Shown here in pieces: positions 26,381 to 36,444 of a DNA stretch of 64,000 nucleotides; position 1 is the stretch's first letter; each line of letters begins with the position of its first letter. The translations under genes were made by a program, and so were the position numbers. Under the pieces are notes generated by a model. The model saw only the letters and a program-made list of their open reading frames with translations. It was not told the DNA's origin and searched no databases. Source of the DNA: Deltaproteobacteria bacterium (GTDB lineage: Bacteria > Desulfobacterota > Desulfobulbia > Desulfobulbales > Desulfurivibrionaceae); assembly GCA_021802775.1 (NCBI GenBank), contig JAJZRJ010000001.1:62001-126000 (forward strand). Reading direction: 5' to 3'.

Positions 26381-26573
26381 CCAGACCGCAACACCCCCCG
26401 CCCGCCGCTGGCCGTTGCCAAATCATGTTAATTGCAGCAGCAAGGCCGCATTGTAAAACAAAGGGAAAGGGGTGCGCCAGCCTAATCGTCACTGACAACC
26501 AAGCCAAGGAACGGACGGTTGCTCATCCACCGGCCGGCAACAGCAGATTAGATGCTGCGGAGCGTACGACGCA

Positions 26574-27515
26574 TCAACGGCGGAATCGCCCCTGATTGGC
26601 GAGGTACCACTGATAGGTGGAGACGATGCCGTCGCGGAGGCTCACCTTGGCGCGCCAACCCAAAGCATCGAGACGCGAGACATCAAGGAGTTTGCGGGGA
26701 GTGCCATCCGGTTTGGTGGCATCGAAAACGATCATGCCGCTATAGCCGACCACCTCTCCTACCAGACGGGCAAGTTCGGCAATGGTCACATCCTGCCCCA
26801 CACCGACGTTGATGATCTCTTCCCCGTCGTAATGGCGCATCAGGAAAAGGGAGGCATCGGCCAAATCATCCACGTGAAGGAGCTCGCGACGCGGGGTGCC
26901 GGTACCCCAGACCACCACCTCGCCAGCTCCCTGCTCCTTGGCCTCGTGGAACTTGCGGATCAGAGCCGGCAGGACGTGGGAGTTGGCCAGATGGAAATTA
27001 TCCTCCGGACCATAGAGATTGGTGGGCATGAGGGAGATGGCGTGAAAGCCGTACTGGCGGCGGTAGGCCTGGCAGAGTTTGATCCCGGCAATCTTGGCCA
27101 CCGCATACCATTCATTGGTGGACTCCAGCGCGCCGGTAAGCAGGCAACTTTCCGGCACGGGCTGCGGGGCAAACTTGGGGTAGATGCAGGATGAGCCCAA
27201 GAAAAGCAGCTTGCGTGCCCCGTGGCGGTAGGCGGCATCGATGACATTGAGCTCGATGGCGAGATTGTCGTGGATGAACTCGGCCGGATAGGTGTCGTTG
27301 GCCTGGATGCCGCCCACCTTGGCCGCAGCCAGGAAGACATATTCCGGGCGCTCTTGGGCAAAAAAATCCCGCACCGCCTGCTGGTTGGTCAGGTCGAGTT
27401 CCGCATGAGTGCGGCAGAGGATATTCGTATAGCCCCCCGCCTTGAGTCGGCGCAGGATGGCCGCGCCCACCAGGCCGCGGTGGCCGGCTAAATAAATCCG
27501 TGCCTCTTTATTCAT
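26574..27515 (-). CDS. fcl: GDP-L-fucose synthase
   Basis: A 313-residue extended short-chain dehydrogenase. It has the NADP site '[15 protein letters not shown]', '[16 protein letters not shown]' with the catalytic Ser, and the YXXXK pair in '[15 protein letters not shown]'. '[18 protein letters not shown]' is characteristic of Fcl/WcaG epimerase-reductases. It converts GDP-4-keto-6-deoxymannose to GDP-L-fucose. The start overlaps the last 8 bases of gmd, and it is the last gene of manC-gmd-fcl. The 190-base spacer on its 3' side toward the bioHC gene holds no feature I can support. Confidence 0.97.
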   Translation of the reverse strand: MNKEARIYLAGHRGLVGAAILRRLKAGGYTNILCRTHAELDLTNQQAVRDFFAQERPEYVFLAAAKVGGIQANDTYPAEFIHDNLAIELNVIDAAYRHGARKLLFLGSSCIYPKFAPQPVPESCLLTGALESTNEWYAVAKIAGIKLCQAYRRQYGFHAISLMPTNLYGPEDNFHLANSHVLPALIRKFHEAKEQGAGEVVVWGTGTPRRELLHVDDLADASLFLMRHYDGEEIINVGVGQDVTIAELARLVGEVVGYSGMIVFDATKPDGTPRKLLDVSRLDALGWRAKVSLRDGIVSTYQWYLANQGRFRR

Positions 27516-28641
27516 GGTAATTAAAAGTCTTGAACCCTTTGCCCTGACAAAGGGCGTCGCGCTGGGCGGTTTTCAGATCTTCCTCCACCATCTCCGCCAC
27601 CAGTTCGCCGAAGCTCACCTCCGGCACCCAGCCGAGCCTTTCCTTGGCCTTGGTCGGGTCGCCGAGTAGGGTTTCCACCTCGGTGGGCCGGAAATAGCGA
27701 GGATCGACCCGAACGATCACCGCACCGGGCTGGGGCATCTTCGCCCCATCGAGCCCCTTGCCCGCGGCATCCACCGCTTCCACCACTCCGGTTTCCTCCA
27801 CGCCGCGCCCTTGCCAGCGCAGCCGGATACCGAGTTCGCCAAAGGCGCGATCGCAGAACTCCCGCACCGAATACTGCACCCCGGTGGCGATGACGTAATC
27901 CTCCGGCGTCTCCTGCTGGAGCATGAGCCACTGCATGCGCACGTAATCACGGGCATGACCCCAATCGCGCTTGGCCGCGAGGTTGCCGAGATAAACGCAC
28001 TGCTGCAACCCGAGGGCGATGCGGGCCGCGGCCCGAGTGATCTTGCGGGTGACAAAGGTCTCGCCGCGCACCGGCGACTCGTGGTTGAACAAGATGCCGT
28101 TGCAGGCGAAAAGCCCATACGCCTCGCGGTAGTTGACGCAGATCCAGTAGGAGTAGAGCTTGGCCACCGCATAGGGCGAGCGGGGGTAGAAGGGAGTTTT
28201 TTCGGTCTGTGGCGTCTCCTGGACCTTGCCGTAAAGTTCCGAGGTGGATGCCTGGTAGAACTTGGTTTTCTTCGCGAGCCCCAGGATGCGAATCGCCTCC
28301 AGCAGCCGCAAGGTGCCCAGGGCATCGGCATTGGCGGTGTATTCCGGGGTCTCGAAGGAGACCTGCACATGACTCTGGGCTGCCAGGTTATAAATCTCGT
28401 CCGGCTGCACCTGCTGGATGATGCGGATCAGGTTGGTGGCATCGGTAAGGTCGCCGTAGTGGAGCACAAACTTCTGCTCCGGTTCGTGCGGATCCTGGTA
28501 GAGATGGTCGATGCGATCGGTATTGAAGAGCGAGGCCCGGCGTTTAATACCGTGCACCTCATACCCCTTGGCCAAAAGGAACTCGGCCAAGTAGGCGCCA
28601 TCCTGCCCGGTCACGCCGGTGATCAATGCGACTTTTTTCAT
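27508..28641 (-). CDS. gmd: GDP-mannose 4,6-dehydratase
   Basis: About 377 residues from the ATG at 28641, with AAAGGA upstream; the frame is open to 28710 but overlaps the end of manC and has no homology there. Rossmann motif '[19 protein letters not shown]', '[19 protein letters not shown]', '[16 protein letters not shown]' and the YXXXK pair in '[12 protein letters not shown]' identify Gmd. '[17 protein letters not shown]' is the diagnostic loop, with Pro where most Gmd proteins have 'SPRRG'. It makes GDP-4-keto-6-deoxymannose for the Fcl enzyme next door. Confidence 0.97.
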   Translation of the reverse strand: MKKVALITGVTGQDGAYLAEFLLAKGYEVHGIKRRASLFNTDRIDHLYQDPHEPEQKFVLHYGDLTDATNLIRIIQQVQPDEIYNLAAQSHVQVSFETPEYTANADALGTLRLLEAIRILGLAKKTKFYQASTSELYGKVQETPQTEKTPFYPRSPYAVAKLYSYWICVNYREAYGLFACNGILFNHESPVRGETFVTRKITRAAARIALGLQQCVYLGNLAAKRDWGHARDYVRMQWLMLQQETPEDYVIATGVQYSVREFCDRAFGELGIRLRWQGRGVEETGVVEAVDAAGKGLDGAKMPQPGAVIVRVDPRYFRPTEVETLLGDPTKAKERLGWVPEVSFGELVAEMVEEDLKTAQRDALCQGKGFKTFNYHE

Positions 28642-28651
28642 TGTATTCCTT

Positions 28652-30079
28652 TCAACCTTGCGTCTGTTCGCGGCCGTAGACATCATCGAACCGCTCGATA
28701 TCATCTTCACCCAGATAGCTGCCCGACTGCACCTCCACCATTTCCAGGGGGATGTTGCCGGGATTCCTCAGCCGATGGGTGACACCCACCGGGATGTAGG
28801 TCGATTCGTTCTCGCTCACCAGGAAGGTGCGCTCGCCGTTTGTCACCTCGGCAGCGCCCTTGACCACCACCCAGTGCTCGGCGCGGTGATAATGGCGCTG
28901 GAGCGAGAGACTGGCGCCGGGCTTTACCTCGATGCGCTTCACCTGGAAACGCTCGCCGTGGTCGATGCACTCGTAGGAGCCCCAGGGGCGATAAACCCGA
29001 CGGTGGAGTACCGCCTCGCTCCGTTTTTCCGCTTTGAGCTGCTGGACAATGGCCTTCACCTCCTGGGCCTTGTCCTTGTGGGCAACCAGCACCGCGTCGG
29101 CGGTCTCGACAATGACGTGGTCATGGACCCCGACCACCGCCACCAGCCGGCCGGCAGCATGAACATAGCAATCGCGGACATCACGCGCCAGCACGTTACC
29201 ATGAAGGATGTTGCCGGCTGCATCGCGGCTGCCGATCTCCCACAAGGCCGCCCAGGAACCTACGTCACTCCAGCCGCAGTCAAGCGGGATCACCGCCGCC
29301 GCCTGGGTCCGCTCCATCACCGCATAATCCAAGGATTTGGCCGGGCAACGGGAGAACTCCTCCCTGCCGAGCCGGATGAAATCGAAATCCTGCCGCCGAG
29401 CGGCATACGCCCCCTTGACACAAATGTTCATCTCCGGCTCGAACTCAGCGAGTTCCGCGAGGAACCGGGAGGCGCGGAAGAGAAACATACCGCTATTCCA
29501 CAGATAGCCCTCGGCCAGGTACTGCTCCGCCGTGACCACGTCGGGCTTCTCGACGAAACGTGCAACGCGGAAGCCTGCTTCCGGACTCTCCGCCCCCAGC
29601 CGCTCACCCTTCTGGATATAGCCGTAGCCGGTTTCCGGCCGGCAGGGCACGATGCCGAAGGTAACCAGCTGACCACTCTCAGCCAGAAGTGACCCGGCCT
29701 GCACTGCCGCGGTAAAGGCGGCCGGATCGGCAATCACATGGTCGGCGGGCAGCACCAACAGAAGCGGGTCTCCTCCCTCGGCCATGGCCCCCAACGCTGC
29801 CGCAGCTACCGCCGGGGCGGTATCGCGGCCAAGGGGCTCGATGAGCACCATGGCCTTCCCTCCGATCGCCCGGAGCTGCTCTGCCACCATGAAACGATGA
29901 TCCTCGGTGCAGACCACGATGGGCTCGGCAATGGCTGGCACCTGACGTGCCCGCTCCACGGTCGCCTGGAGCATGGTTTCTTCCCCGGCCAACGGCAACA
30001 GCTGCTTGGGATAGAGTTCGCGGGAAAGCGGCCAGAGCCGGGTGCCGGACCCGCCGGCAAGGATGACGGGGATGATCAT
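28652..30079 (-). CDS. manC: Mannose-1-phosphate guanylyltransferase / mannose-6-phosphate isomerase
   Basis: About 475 residues. The N-terminal nucleotidyltransferase has '[24 protein letters not shown]', '[11 protein letters not shown]' and 'FVEKPD'. The C-terminal cupin isomerase has '[19 protein letters not shown]' and '[13 protein letters not shown]'. This bifunctional ManC/AlgA layout supplies GDP-mannose to gmd, which begins 10 bases downstream. GGAG sits 9 bases before the ATG at 30079; the ATG at 30094 is an alternative. No strong promoter was found in the 263-base divergent spacer with the comEA-like gene. Confidence 0.96.
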   Translation of the reverse strand: MIIPVILAGGSGTRLWPLSRELYPKQLLPLAGEETMLQATVERARQVPAIAEPIVVCTEDHRFMVAEQLRAIGGKAMVLIEPLGRDTAPAVAAAALGAMAEGGDPLLLVLPADHVIADPAAFTAAVQAGSLLAESGQLVTFGIVPCRPETGYGYIQKGERLGAESPEAGFRVARFVEKPDVVTAEQYLAEGYLWNSGMFLFRASRFLAELAEFEPEMNICVKGAYAARRQDFDFIRLGREEFSRCPAKSLDYAVMERTQAAAVIPLDCGWSDVGSWAALWEIGSRDAAGNILHGNVLARDVRDCYVHAAGRLVAVVGVHDHVIVETADAVLVAHKDKAQEVKAIVQQLKAEKRSEAVLHRRVYRPWGSYECIDHGERFQVKRIEVKPGASLSLQRHYHRAEHWVVVKGAAEVTNGERTFLVSENESTYIPVGVTHRLRNPGNIPLEMVEVQSGSYLGEDDIERFDDVYGREQTQG

Positions 30080-30237
30080 CTGGGGGGACTCCATAAAAAA
30101 AGAGGACTCAACGCCAACACCTTTTCATTAATAGTCAATTGCCGCAGAAAATACCAGATAAAACCGGGCGCCCAGATATGGCCCCAAGGCGCCGCGGAAC
30201 AATTCGTACCGGTACTCAAGCAACAAAAAGAATTAGA

Positions 30238-30267
30238 TTGACAGGATACCTAACCCTGAAATACCTT
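30238..30267 (+). promoter_or_regulatory. Weak promoter candidate before the comEA-like gene
   Basis: TTGACA lies at 30238-30243. The best -10 is TACCTT (30262-30267) with an 18-base spacer, only 3 of 6 matches. The rest of the spacer from 30080 has no other clear signal. Confidence 0.3.
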
Positions 30268-30342
30268 GTTAAGATAATCGCTGGCCACTGACCACGACCA
30301 ACGGTGCATGGTGGCACCACACCAACCAGAAGGAGAGAGACT

Positions 30343-30600
30343 ATGCTCAAATTTCTTGTTTCGACGCTGTGCGGCCTGCTACTCATGGCATCTACCGCCC
30401 TGGCCGCCATCAACATCAACACGGCAACCGCTCAGGAACTTTCGAAGTTGTCGGGTATCGGTCCAGCCAAAGCGCAGGCAATTGTCGACTATCGGGACAA
30501 AAACGGCCCGTTCAAGTCCGTGAACGACCTCGCCAAGGTAAAAGGAATCGGTCTCAAGACGGTTCAGAAACTCAGCCCCGAAATCTCGATCGGGAAGTAA
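30343..30600 (+). CDS. Small secreted helix-hairpin-helix protein (ComEA-like)
   Basis: 85 residues from the ATG at 30343, behind AGAAGGAGAGAG. A signal peptide ('[18 protein letters not shown]') is followed by '[18 protein letters not shown]', then two HhH motifs ('[16 protein letters not shown]' and '[12 protein letters not shown]'). This is the ComEA domain that binds double-stranded DNA without sequence preference. Free-standing ComEA-like proteins of this size act in DNA uptake in some Proteobacteria, but no other competence gene is nearby. It is transcribed divergently from manC. Confidence 0.9.
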   Translation: MLKFLVSTLCGLLLMASTALAAININTATAQELSKLSGIGPAKAQAIVDYRDKNGPFKSVNDLAKVKGIGLKTVQKLSPEISIGK

Positions 30601-30638
30601 GACGTTCAAAAAAGGACAACCGCCACCATGCGCCGCGT

Positions 30639-31055
30639 TTATGATAGGATATGCGCCTTGAACCACCCCCACAGGCCGAGATCGTGTTTGGGGAACAGAT
30701 TGATGCCAAAAGCAGATTTCAGAAGATAAACAATGCCCACGCCGGTGAGTGCGGAGAAAAGCAGAAAGGAGGCGACCAAAACCGCCTTGGCGGTTCGCGT
30801 CATGCGAAGTTCCTTGCGGGAAAGATGCCGCCGCTCGCGACCAAGGAGAAACACGTAATAATAACGCCAACGGCCGAAGGAACCACGAATATCCACCTTG
30901 TGGCGGCTGCCCCGGTGGGCGCCCAAGGCGTTCTTGATACAAATGAGTTGCTCGTCGGAAAGGGTCTGCCCTACCTTTTCCGGCATCCGTTCAAGCAATC
31001 CATGAATGCAGGGATCCAGCCGGATATCCTTTGTCGCCAGCTCATCCGATTCCAT
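30639..31055 (-). CDS. Conserved small single-helix membrane protein
   Basis: 138 residues. The N-terminal half is soluble and has 'LDPCIHGLLERMPEKVGQTL' followed by 'HKVDIRGSFGRWRYYYVFLLG' and 'RERRHLSRKE'. One transmembrane helix lies at about 90-113 ('VLVASFLLFSALTGVGIVYLL'), with a short C-terminal tail. I recall proteins with the 'VDIR...FYxxLLAGRERR' pattern as widespread and of unknown function, sometimes misannotated as shikimate-pathway enzymes; that label should not be used. It ends close to the convergent comEA-like gene and starts 38 bases after the epimerase gene on the same strand. Confidence 0.7.
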   Translation of the reverse strand: MESDELATKDIRLDPCIHGLLERMPEKVGQTLSDEQLICIKNALGAHRGSRHKVDIRGSFGRWRYYYVFLLGRERRHLSRKELRMTRTAKAVLVASFLLFSALTGVGIVYLLKSAFGINLFPKHDLGLWGWFKAHILS

Positions 31056-31093
31056 GCAGTTCGTGCCCCCTTGAGTTTTTTCCTACCCAAGAT

Positions 31094-32056
31094 TCAAACA
31101 TCTGCTTTGGCAAGCCGCCAGGCAAGCGTTGCGGTTAGTCCCTTGCCCAGGGAACACGCCGCAGCAAACGCCAACACCCTCTCCGCCTTGCTCACCTCCA
31201 GGCAGCTGCGTGACAAATCCCCTGGTCGGGCTGGCCCACTGAACGGCACCGCCAGTTCCGAAGCGATCTCTGGCCGCGCCACCTTGATCGCCGTAAACAC
31301 CGCATCAAAAAGTTCCCTGGTCCGGGTCGGCTTGCCGGTACCGATATTCACCGCTTCGCCACTCCCATTTTCCAGGGCCAGCAGATTCGCCCGCACCACA
31401 TCCCCCACGTAACAGTAGTCACGGGCCATGCCCAACGGCTCATCAGAGAAATGATACACGGTACAGGGCTGGCCGGCGAGCAATCGATCCATGAAGATCG
31501 CAACCACCCCGGCCTCGCCGTGCGGCACTTGCCGTGGGCCATAGACATTGGCATAGCGCAGCACGGTATAGTCAAGGCCGTACTGGTGGCGATAGAAATA
31601 AAGATACTGCTCGGAAACTGTTTTGGTGATGGCGTAGGGGGAAAGCGGCACCGGCGATGTTGTTTCCGGAGTCGGATACTCGGTGGCCTCACCATAGATG
31701 GCACCACCGGATGAGATGAAGACGACCTTTCTGACCCCGGTGGTCCGGGCCGCCTCCAGGACATTGACAAAGCCCCGCACGTTCACATCGGCATCGAAGA
31801 GCGGGTCTGCCACCGAGGCGGGTACCGACATCTGCGCCGCGTGATGGTTCACCACGTCGAACCGTTCCCGGGCGAACAGCTCGGTCAACCGGGGCGAGCG
31901 GATGTCCATGAGGTGGAATCGCGCCTTGGGGTTCAGGTTTTCCCGTTTGCCGGTGTACAGATTGTCGACCACGGTCACATTATGGCCGGCAGCAATATAA
32001 CCATCCACCACATTGGACCCGATGAATCCCGCCCCGCCGGTAACCAGGATCTTCAT
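31094..32056 (-). CDS. NAD-dependent nucleotide-sugar epimerase (GalE-like SDR)
   Basis: A 320-residue extended SDR. 'KILVTGGAGFIGSNVVDGYI' is the NAD site, 'VVDNLYTGKRENL' follows, 'VFISSGGAIYGEA' carries the catalytic Ser and 'SPYAITKTVSEQYL' the YXXXK pair. 'LRYANVYGPRQ' and 'DYCYVGDVVRANL' are typical of UDP-glucose/UDP-GlcNAc 4-epimerases. It starts 8 bases after glmS ends, so an amino-sugar substrate (UDP-GlcNAc) is plausible, but specificity cannot be read from the sequence. The product would feed surface polysaccharide, as would the nearby GDP-fucose operon. Confidence 0.88.
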   Translation of the reverse strand: MKILVTGGAGFIGSNVVDGYIAAGHNVTVVDNLYTGKRENLNPKARFHLMDIRSPRLTELFARERFDVVNHHAAQMSVPASVADPLFDADVNVRGFVNVLEAARTTGVRKVVFISSGGAIYGEATEYPTPETTSPVPLSPYAITKTVSEQYLYFYRHQYGLDYTVLRYANVYGPRQVPHGEAGVVAIFMDRLLAGQPCTVYHFSDEPLGMARDYCYVGDVVRANLLALENGSGEAVNIGTGKPTRTRELFDAVFTAIKVARPEIASELAVPFSGPARPGDLSRSCLEVSKAERVLAFAAACSLGKGLTATLAWRLAKADV

Positions 32057-32064
32057 GCGCCCAC

Positions 32065-33903
32065 CTATTCCACCGTGACGCTTTTGGCAAGATTACGTGG
32101 CTGATCCACGTCGCAACCGCGGAGGTTGGCAATCTCATAGGCCAGCAACTGGAGCGGGATGGTGTAGAGGATGGGATTGAGGTCCGCCGGTACCGTGGGC
32201 AACAGGAGCACATGGCCGCTCATGCGGGCCAGCCCCTTGTCGCCCCTGCTGCCGATGAGGATCAGCCGGCCGCTCCGGGCCTTGACCTCCTCCACGTTGG
32301 AGATCACCTTCTCGTACACCCCATCCTTGGGGGCAATGGCCAGCACCGGCATCTCCTGGTCGATGAGGGCGATGGGGCCGTGCTTCATCTCGCCGGCCGC
32401 ATAACCCTCGGCATGGATGTAGGATATCTCCTTGAGCTTTAACGCCCCTTCCAGGGCGATGGGGAAATTCTCGCCCCGGCCGAGATAGAGGAAATCACGG
32501 CTCTGGGCGAACTCCCGGGCCAATTGGCCGGTCTCCGCCTGAATCCGCGGCAACTCCTCTTCAAGTACAGCGGGCAGATCGACCAGCGCGTGGATGAGCT
32601 TCTTGCGCTCCCTGGCCTCCACGGTACCGCGGACCTGGGCCAGATAGAGGGTGAGGAGGTAGAGGGCGGTGAGCTGGCAGGTAAAGGCCTTGGTGGAGGC
32701 AACGCCGATCTCGGGACCGGCGTGGGTATAGATGGTGCCGTGGGCTTCGCGGGTGATGGTGCTGCCCACCACGTTGCAGATGGCAATGATCCGCGCTTTC
32801 ATTTTCTTGGCCAGCCGGAGGCCGGCCAGGGTATCGGCGGTCTCGCCGGACTGGGAAATGGGGATCACCATGACCGACTTATCGAGCAGCAGGCGGCGAT
32901 AGCGGAACTCGGAGGCGATATCCACCTCCACCGGGATACCGACATACTTTTCCAGCCAGTACTTGGCCACCAGGGCGGCATGCCAGGAGGTGCCGCAGGC
33001 CACCAGCACGATGCGGGAGAGTCCCTTGATCTCCTTGGCGGTGAGACCGACCTCCGGCAGGGCAATGATGCCTTCCTCGGGACTCACCCGCCCGCGGAAG
33101 GTGGAGAGAATCGCCTGGGGCTGCTCGAAGATCTCCTTGAGCATGAAGTGGCGGAAACCGGCCTTCTCGGCCATGGCCGCGTTCCAGTCGATGGTCCGCA
33201 CCTGTTTGGCCACCTTGCGGCCGGTGGTGAGCTTCATGACCTCGAAGCCCGTGGCCCGCAACACCGCCAGTTCCTGATCCTCGAGAAAAACCACCTCACG
33301 GGTATAGGGCAGCAGCGCCGGGATATCGGAGGCCATCAGGCTGCCGCCCTCCTGCACTCCCAGCACCAGGGGGCTCTGATTGCGGGCCGCGACGATGGTG
33401 TCCGGCTGGCCGGCCCACAGCACGCCGATGGCATAGGAGCCTTCCACCCGCTTCAGGGCCTTGCGCACGGCAGCGACCAGATCGCCGTCAAGATACGTCT
33501 CGATGAGATGGGCGAGCACCTCGGTATCGGTTTCCGAGGTGAAGATATGGCCCTGCGCCCGCAATTCCTCGCGCAGGGTCTGATAATTTTCGATGATACC
33601 GTTGTGGACCACCACCAGATTGCCGGTGCAGTCGCTGTGCGGATGGGCATTCAGCTCGCACGGCGCCCCGTGGGTCGCCCAGCGGGTGTGGCCGAGACCG
33701 ATGTGGCTCGTGGTATCGCGAACCGCCTCGAGCTTCTCCTCCAGCTGACCGAGCTTGCCCGGCGCCCGGTGCTTGACGAGCTTTTTGCCCGCCACATAAA
33801 CCAGACCGGCGGAGTCATAGCCCCGATATTCGAGCCGCCGCAATCCCTCAAGCAGAATGGGCACCACCTTGCGGTGCCCCACATACCCCACGATGCCGCA
33901 CAT
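32065..33903 (-). CDS. glmS: Glutamine-fructose-6-phosphate aminotransferase
   Basis: 612 residues from the ATG at 33903, with AAGGA upstream. The mature N-terminal Cys glutaminase begins 'CGIVGYVGHRKVVPILLEGL' and has 'GHTRWATHGAP' and 'VVHNGIIENY'. Two SIS sugar-isomerase domains follow ('ACGTSWHAALVAKYWLE', 'PISQSGETADTLAGLRLAK', 'GRGENFPIALEGALKLKEISY'), and the protein ends '...DQPRNLAKSVTVE' as GlmS does. It makes glucosamine-6-phosphate, the entry to UDP-GlcNAc for peptidoglycan and LPS. It is the first gene of a pair with the epimerase. Confidence 0.98.
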   Translation of the reverse strand: MCGIVGYVGHRKVVPILLEGLRRLEYRGYDSAGLVYVAGKKLVKHRAPGKLGQLEEKLEAVRDTTSHIGLGHTRWATHGAPCELNAHPHSDCTGNLVVVHNGIIENYQTLREELRAQGHIFTSETDTEVLAHLIETYLDGDLVAAVRKALKRVEGSYAIGVLWAGQPDTIVAARNQSPLVLGVQEGGSLMASDIPALLPYTREVVFLEDQELAVLRATGFEVMKLTTGRKVAKQVRTIDWNAAMAEKAGFRHFMLKEIFEQPQAILSTFRGRVSPEEGIIALPEVGLTAKEIKGLSRIVLVACGTSWHAALVAKYWLEKYVGIPVEVDIASEFRYRRLLLDKSVMVIPISQSGETADTLAGLRLAKKMKARIIAICNVVGSTITREAHGTIYTHAGPEIGVASTKAFTCQLTALYLLTLYLAQVRGTVEARERKKLIHALVDLPAVLEEELPRIQAETGQLAREFAQSRDFLYLGRGENFPIALEGALKLKEISYIHAEGYAAGEMKHGPIALIDQEMPVLAIAPKDGVYEKVISNVEEVKARSGRLILIGSRGDKGLARMSGHVLLLPTVPADLNPILYTIPLQLLAYEIANLRGCDVDQPRNLAKSVTVE

Positions 33904-34052
33904 GCGTCCTTGTTCCCGGCTCCACGCCACAGGCCCCGTCCTGACACAGGCGGGGCGCAATCAAGCGACACTATACGGGGAGGGCAGCGGTCAGGTCAAC
34001 AGAAAAGAATGGCGCCGAAACGGTAACTTCCCGTATTAACAACAAAAGCGAT

Positions 34053-35201
34053 TTAGTCCACAAAACCCTGGCGTGAACGGCGTACCGCCGAGGGCAACGC
34101 GGCCAGCAGGCCATCCACCTCGGTCTCGGCGGTGAAACGGCTCAGGCTGATGCGCAGGGTGCCGTGGCGATATTCCTCCGGCACCCCCATGGCGAGCAGC
34201 ACATGGGAGGGATCGAGATCACCGCTCTGGCAGGCGGAATGGGCCGAGACCGCAAAACCGCGGTCATCGAGATCCTGAATGAGTTGCGCCGAGGAACAAC
34301 CGGCAAAGCTGACGTTCAGGGTGTTGGCCAGCCGCGGGCGCTGCTGGCCGTTGATGCGGGCCGCCGGAATCTCGGCCAGAATGAACGTCTCGATCCGGTC
34401 GCGCAGCGCCGCCACCCGGCGATGGTACATGGCAAGGTGAGCGGCGGCAAGATCGCATGCCTTGCCGAAGCCGACAATGGCGGCCACGTTCTCGGTGCCG
34501 GCGCGGCGGCCGTTTTCCTGGCCCGCCCCCATGACCAGCGGCGTCACCGGCGCCGACCGCCGGACATAGAGGGCGGCGCTGCCCTTGGGACCATGCAACT
34601 TATGACCCGCCACGGTCAGATAATCCACCGGCACGGCCGCGAGATCAAGGGGTACCTTGCCGGCGGCCTGGATGGCATCGGAATGGAAAAGCACGCCGTG
34701 TTTTTGGCAAATGGCACTGATCGCCGCCAGATCCCACAACACGCCGGTCTCGTTGTTGGCAGCCATGAGCGAAACCAATGCCGTATCCGGTCGGATGGCA
34801 CGGGCCAGGCGATCAAGATCAAGGCCACCCTGTTCGTCCACCGGCAGCAGTTCCACCTCGTAGCCAAGATGCACGAGAAACCGGAGCGGCGAGAGCACCG
34901 AGGCGTGCTCCACCTGGGAGGCGATGATGTGTTTCTTCGCCGGGGCGGCCATGACCGCGCTCACGATTGCGGCGTTATTCGCCTCGCTGCCGCCGCTGTC
35001 CAGGACGATCCGGTCCGGCGCGCAATTGAGCAGGGCAGCCACCTGGCTGCGGGCCTCTTCCACGCCATAACGCGCCTTTTCGCCGAAGCTGTGGCCGCTG
35101 GAGGGGTTGCCGAAATGGTCGGCCAGATAGGGCAGCATGGCCTCGCGCACCACCGGATCAAGCGGGGTGGAGGCATTGTTGTCGAAATAGGCTCGCTTCA
35201 T
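34053..35201 (-). CDS. NifS/IscS-type cysteine desulfurase
   Basis: 382 residues, PLP-dependent. 'YFDNNASTPLDPVVREAM' opens the protein, 'SQVEHASVL' carries the His that stacks on PLP, 'AGHKLHGPKGSAALY' contains the PLP Lys, and the catalytic-loop Cys is in 'SAHSACQSGDLDPSHVL'. It provides sulfane sulfur for Fe-S clusters or thio-cofactors. It stands alone without iscU, iscA or nifU, but lies one gene from nadA, whose product needs a [4Fe-4S] cluster. A pairing of nadA with a nifS-like gene is known in some bacteria and may apply here. The spacer to nadA contains a repeat. Confidence 0.92.
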   Translation of the reverse strand: MKRAYFDNNASTPLDPVVREAMLPYLADHFGNPSSGHSFGEKARYGVEEARSQVAALLNCAPDRIVLDSGGSEANNAAIVSAVMAAPAKKHIIASQVEHASVLSPLRFLVHLGYEVELLPVDEQGGLDLDRLARAIRPDTALVSLMAANNETGVLWDLAAISAICQKHGVLFHSDAIQAAGKVPLDLAAVPVDYLTVAGHKLHGPKGSAALYVRRSAPVTPLVMGAGQENGRRAGTENVAAIVGFGKACDLAAAHLAMYHRRVAALRDRIETFILAEIPAARINGQQRPRLANTLNVSFAGCSSAQLIQDLDDRGFAVSAHSACQSGDLDPSHVLLAMGVPEEYRHGTLRISLSRFTAETEVDGLLAALPSAVRRSRQGFVD

Positions 35202-35237
35202 TTGATGGACTCGTAAAAACCCGCAAAAGACATTTTT

Positions 35238-35304
35238 TTAACGCAAGGGCGCAACGTTTTTTACTTCTTCGGATATCTTTGCGCCTCTGCGTCGTTGCGT
35301 TGCG
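35238..35304. repeat. Palindromic intergenic repeat, family C
   Basis: TTAACGCAAGGGCGCAACG (35238-35256) is mirrored by TTTGCGCCTCTGCGTCGTTG and CGTTGCG (35278-35304) around an AT-rich loop. It fills most of the spacer between nadA and the desulfurase gene and resembles REP-like 'CGCAAAGGCGCAA' elements. Confidence 0.6.
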
Positions 35305-35333
35305 CTTTTCAGTTTTTTGCAAGTTTCTCTCAT

Positions 35334-36425
35334 TTAAATAGTCAGCATCCGATCCAGCGCCACCTTGGCCCCGGCGGCCACCTCGGCCGGCACGGTGATG
35401 CGGTTCACCACTTCGCCCCGCGCCAGATGGTCGAGCACCCAGAGCAGGTAGGCCGGCTTGATCCGGTACATGGTGGAACAGAGACACTGAAAGGGGGAAA
35501 GGGAATGGATCTGCTTGTCGGGGTATTGATGTTTCAAGCGGTTGACCAGATTGACCTCGGTGCCGATCGCCCAGATCGACCCGGCCGGCGACCCACTCAC
35601 GGCCTTGATGATCCCCTCGGTCGAACCATACTGATCCGCGGCCCGCACCACCTCGTGCCGGCATTCGGGGTGGACGATCACCCTGACACCCGGCGCCTTG
35701 GCCCGCCACATGGCCACGTGCTCGGCCTTGAACTGCATGTGCACCGTGCAGTAGCCATTCCAGAGGATGACCTTGGCGCGCCGCAGTTGCTCCGCACTGT
35801 TGCCGCCCAGCTTTTCACCACGCCGCCAGAGCACCACCTCATCGTCGGGGATGCCGAGGGCATAGGCGGAGTTGCGGCCCAGGTGTTCGTCCGGAAAAAA
35901 GAAAACCTTCTCGCCCCGGGCAAGCGCCCACGTCAGCACCCGCTCGGCATTGGAGGAGGTGCAGACCGACCCGCCCTGGTTGCCGACAAAGTCCTTGAGC
36001 AGCGCCGAGGAATTGACATAGGTGACCGGGATCACCCGGCCGTCGGCCACTCCGGCCAATTCCCGCCACGCCCATTCCACCTCCTCGCGGCTGGCCATGT
36101 CGGCCATGGGGCAGCCGGCCCGCAGGTCCGGCAGGATGACGATCTGATCATCGGCGGTGAGGATATCGGCCGATTCGGCCATGAAATGGACCCCGCAGAA
36201 AACGATGTACCTGCGGTCATGCGCCTCGGCCGCGAAACGGGCGAGCTTCAAGGAATCGCCAGTGGCGTCGGCAAACTGGTAGACCGCATCCTGCTGGTAA
36301 TGATGCCCCAAAATGAGGAGCCGGTCGCCCAGTTCCCGTTTACGTCCGGCAATCCGGGCGCACAGCTCCTCTTCCGGCTGCGCCAGATACTCGTCGCCAA
36401 TATCCACTTGGGCAGCAAGCACCAT
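35334..36425 (-). CDS. nadA: Quinolinate synthase
   Basis: About 363 residues; the ATG at 36425 lies 9 bases after GGAG, and a GTG one codon earlier is an alternative. 'LGHHYQQDAVYQFAD' and 'VHFMAESADIL' are substrate-site motifs. The three cluster Cys lie in 'RAGCPMADM', 'WNGYCTVH' and 'FQCLCSTMYR'. It condenses iminoaspartate with DHAP to quinolinate, using an oxygen-sensitive [4Fe-4S] cluster as Lewis acid. nadB and nadC are not in the window; nadE is at 18.6 kb. The desulfurase gene downstream on the same strand may serve its cluster. Confidence 0.97.
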   Translation of the reverse strand: MVLAAQVDIGDEYLAQPEEELCARIAGRKRELGDRLLILGHHYQQDAVYQFADATGDSLKLARFAAEAHDRRYIVFCGVHFMAESADILTADDQIVILPDLRAGCPMADMASREEVEWAWRELAGVADGRVIPVTYVNSSALLKDFVGNQGGSVCTSSNAERVLTWALARGEKVFFFPDEHLGRNSAYALGIPDDEVVLWRRGEKLGGNSAEQLRRAKVILWNGYCTVHMQFKAEHVAMWRAKAPGVRVIVHPECRHEVVRAADQYGSTEGIIKAVSGSPAGSIWAIGTEVNLVNRLKHQYPDKQIHSLSPFQCLCSTMYRIKPAYLLWVLDHLARGEVVNRITVPAEVAAGAKVALDRMLTI

Positions 36426-36444
36426 CACATCACGCTCCTTTCGT

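Noticed and set aside
26441-26475. Biotin operator (BirA box) upstream of the bioHC fusion
   Set aside because: Only one half resembling TTGTAAA was found. The second inverted half at the proper distance is missing.
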